Source of the DNA: Pontederia crassipes
Taxonomy: Eukaryota; Streptophyta; Magnoliopsida; Commelinales; Pontederiaceae
NCBI GenBank assembly: GCA_030549335.1
Contig: JAUKPH010000028.1
Coordinates: 186,001 to 250,000, forward strand
Length of the DNA stretch: 64,000 nt
Direction of reading: 5' to 3'
The notes beneath the pieces are model-generated. The model searched no databases and had not been told where the DNA came from. It saw nothing but the letters and a program-made list of their open reading frames with translations. Shown here piece after piece: positions 63,237 to 64,000 of the stretch (its first letter is position 1; every line of letters starts with the position of its first letter). The translations under genes were made by a program, and so were the position numbers.

Positions 63237-64000
63237 CTGCATGTTCAAACAAAGAACAAACAGGACTGAGCCAATATTGTGAATGTCGACTATTACATGC
63301 TTCTTTTTAGTTAGCACCACCCTGGAACTCTTTCACATGATGTATAATGCCATTGATGCGCTATGTGCCACTTACAAATTTGTAGCGTAATGTACATTTA
63401 ATAGTTTGGGAAAAATTGCTTTGTCCAAACATATAAATTTACTTTTTATTGGTATATATCTGTATATGTTATGCTGCTGACACTACTACATAAAACAATC
63501 AATATCACTTCAGTTTAAGTTACAGAAACGAATAAATAAATGTACAAAGTTTTGTCAACTGAACAAGAAGGGACCAACAAATTATTAAATGAAAACTAAA
63601 TACACGATCACTTGAAAATTGTAGTATAATTTGTTCAATCCAAACCTGTCTCTGTAACTTCCTAGTCATGCTAATGAACAACTACAATGCAACATCAGAA
63701 CATGCCATCAAAGTAAATTTTAGCATCTTTACTGGATTATAGATAAGTAAAATACCTTTAGAAGTTCCCTAAAAAAATACTTTAGAAGATTAATACACTA
63801 GTATAGATTTCTGACAAGGTATAACAAGGAAAGAACTAAAGATGGGTTGGGCATATACACCTCTTTTGATGCTCCTCCTCTGTGATTACAACCTTCCATT
63901 TGTATATGTATTACTGTATCAAAAAGCTTTCATTAGCAAAAAAGACATGTTGGATGACAAACTAATGTTAATGACAAGATGTGTTAAAGACAAGGAAATA

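Overview
The window is nuclear DNA of a flowering plant. It is AT-rich, gene-poor and packed with transposon relics. The genes have many short exons with GT-AG introns, plant-type TATA boxes and CT/GA-rich leaders. The protein families (PTI1-like kinase, LCAT4-type phospholipase, DUF1685, plant Cys-GPX, En/Spm TNP2 transposase) are all typical of angiosperms. The repeats and some residues suggest a monocot, but I cannot name the species.

Layout: 1-7300 is AT-rich intergenic DNA with a MITE, two AAT microsatellites and a small GC-rich island. 7363-12054 (minus) is an 11-exon LCAT4-like phospholipase. 12060-31470 is repeat territory: a GC-cored Mutator-like fold-back element (15001-16145), a TIR element split by a LINE relic (17865-20305), a complete non-autonomous CACTA element (26116-28094) and a second copy of the split TIR element (28724-29186). 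31480-46500 is a gene cluster on the plus strand: a PTI1-like kinase with a noncoding leader exon, the U11/U12 snRNP 35K protein and a glutathione peroxidase. 48937-50034 (minus) is a two-exon DUF1685 gene. 51871-56530 (minus) is a decayed CACTA transposon whose transposase frame is almost continuous. The remainder is AT-rich DNA with homopolymer tracts, and a partial unrecognised gene lies at the right edge (63032-63236, minus).

The genes are unrelated housekeeping or signalling genes and form no pathway. The most notable observations are lesions in otherwise well-conserved genes. A SINE-like element with a 19-bp target-site duplication sits inside the kinase exon just before the catalytic HRD motif, and a GT-AG pair around it would allow an in-frame 13-codon bypass. 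The glutathione peroxidase lacks a GT at the conserved donor of its fourth intron. The TNP2 transposase is interrupted by four nonsense codons without frameshifts, all explainable by C-to-T changes. No CRISPR, operon or prokaryotic system is present. I found no convincing new defence or metabolic system.
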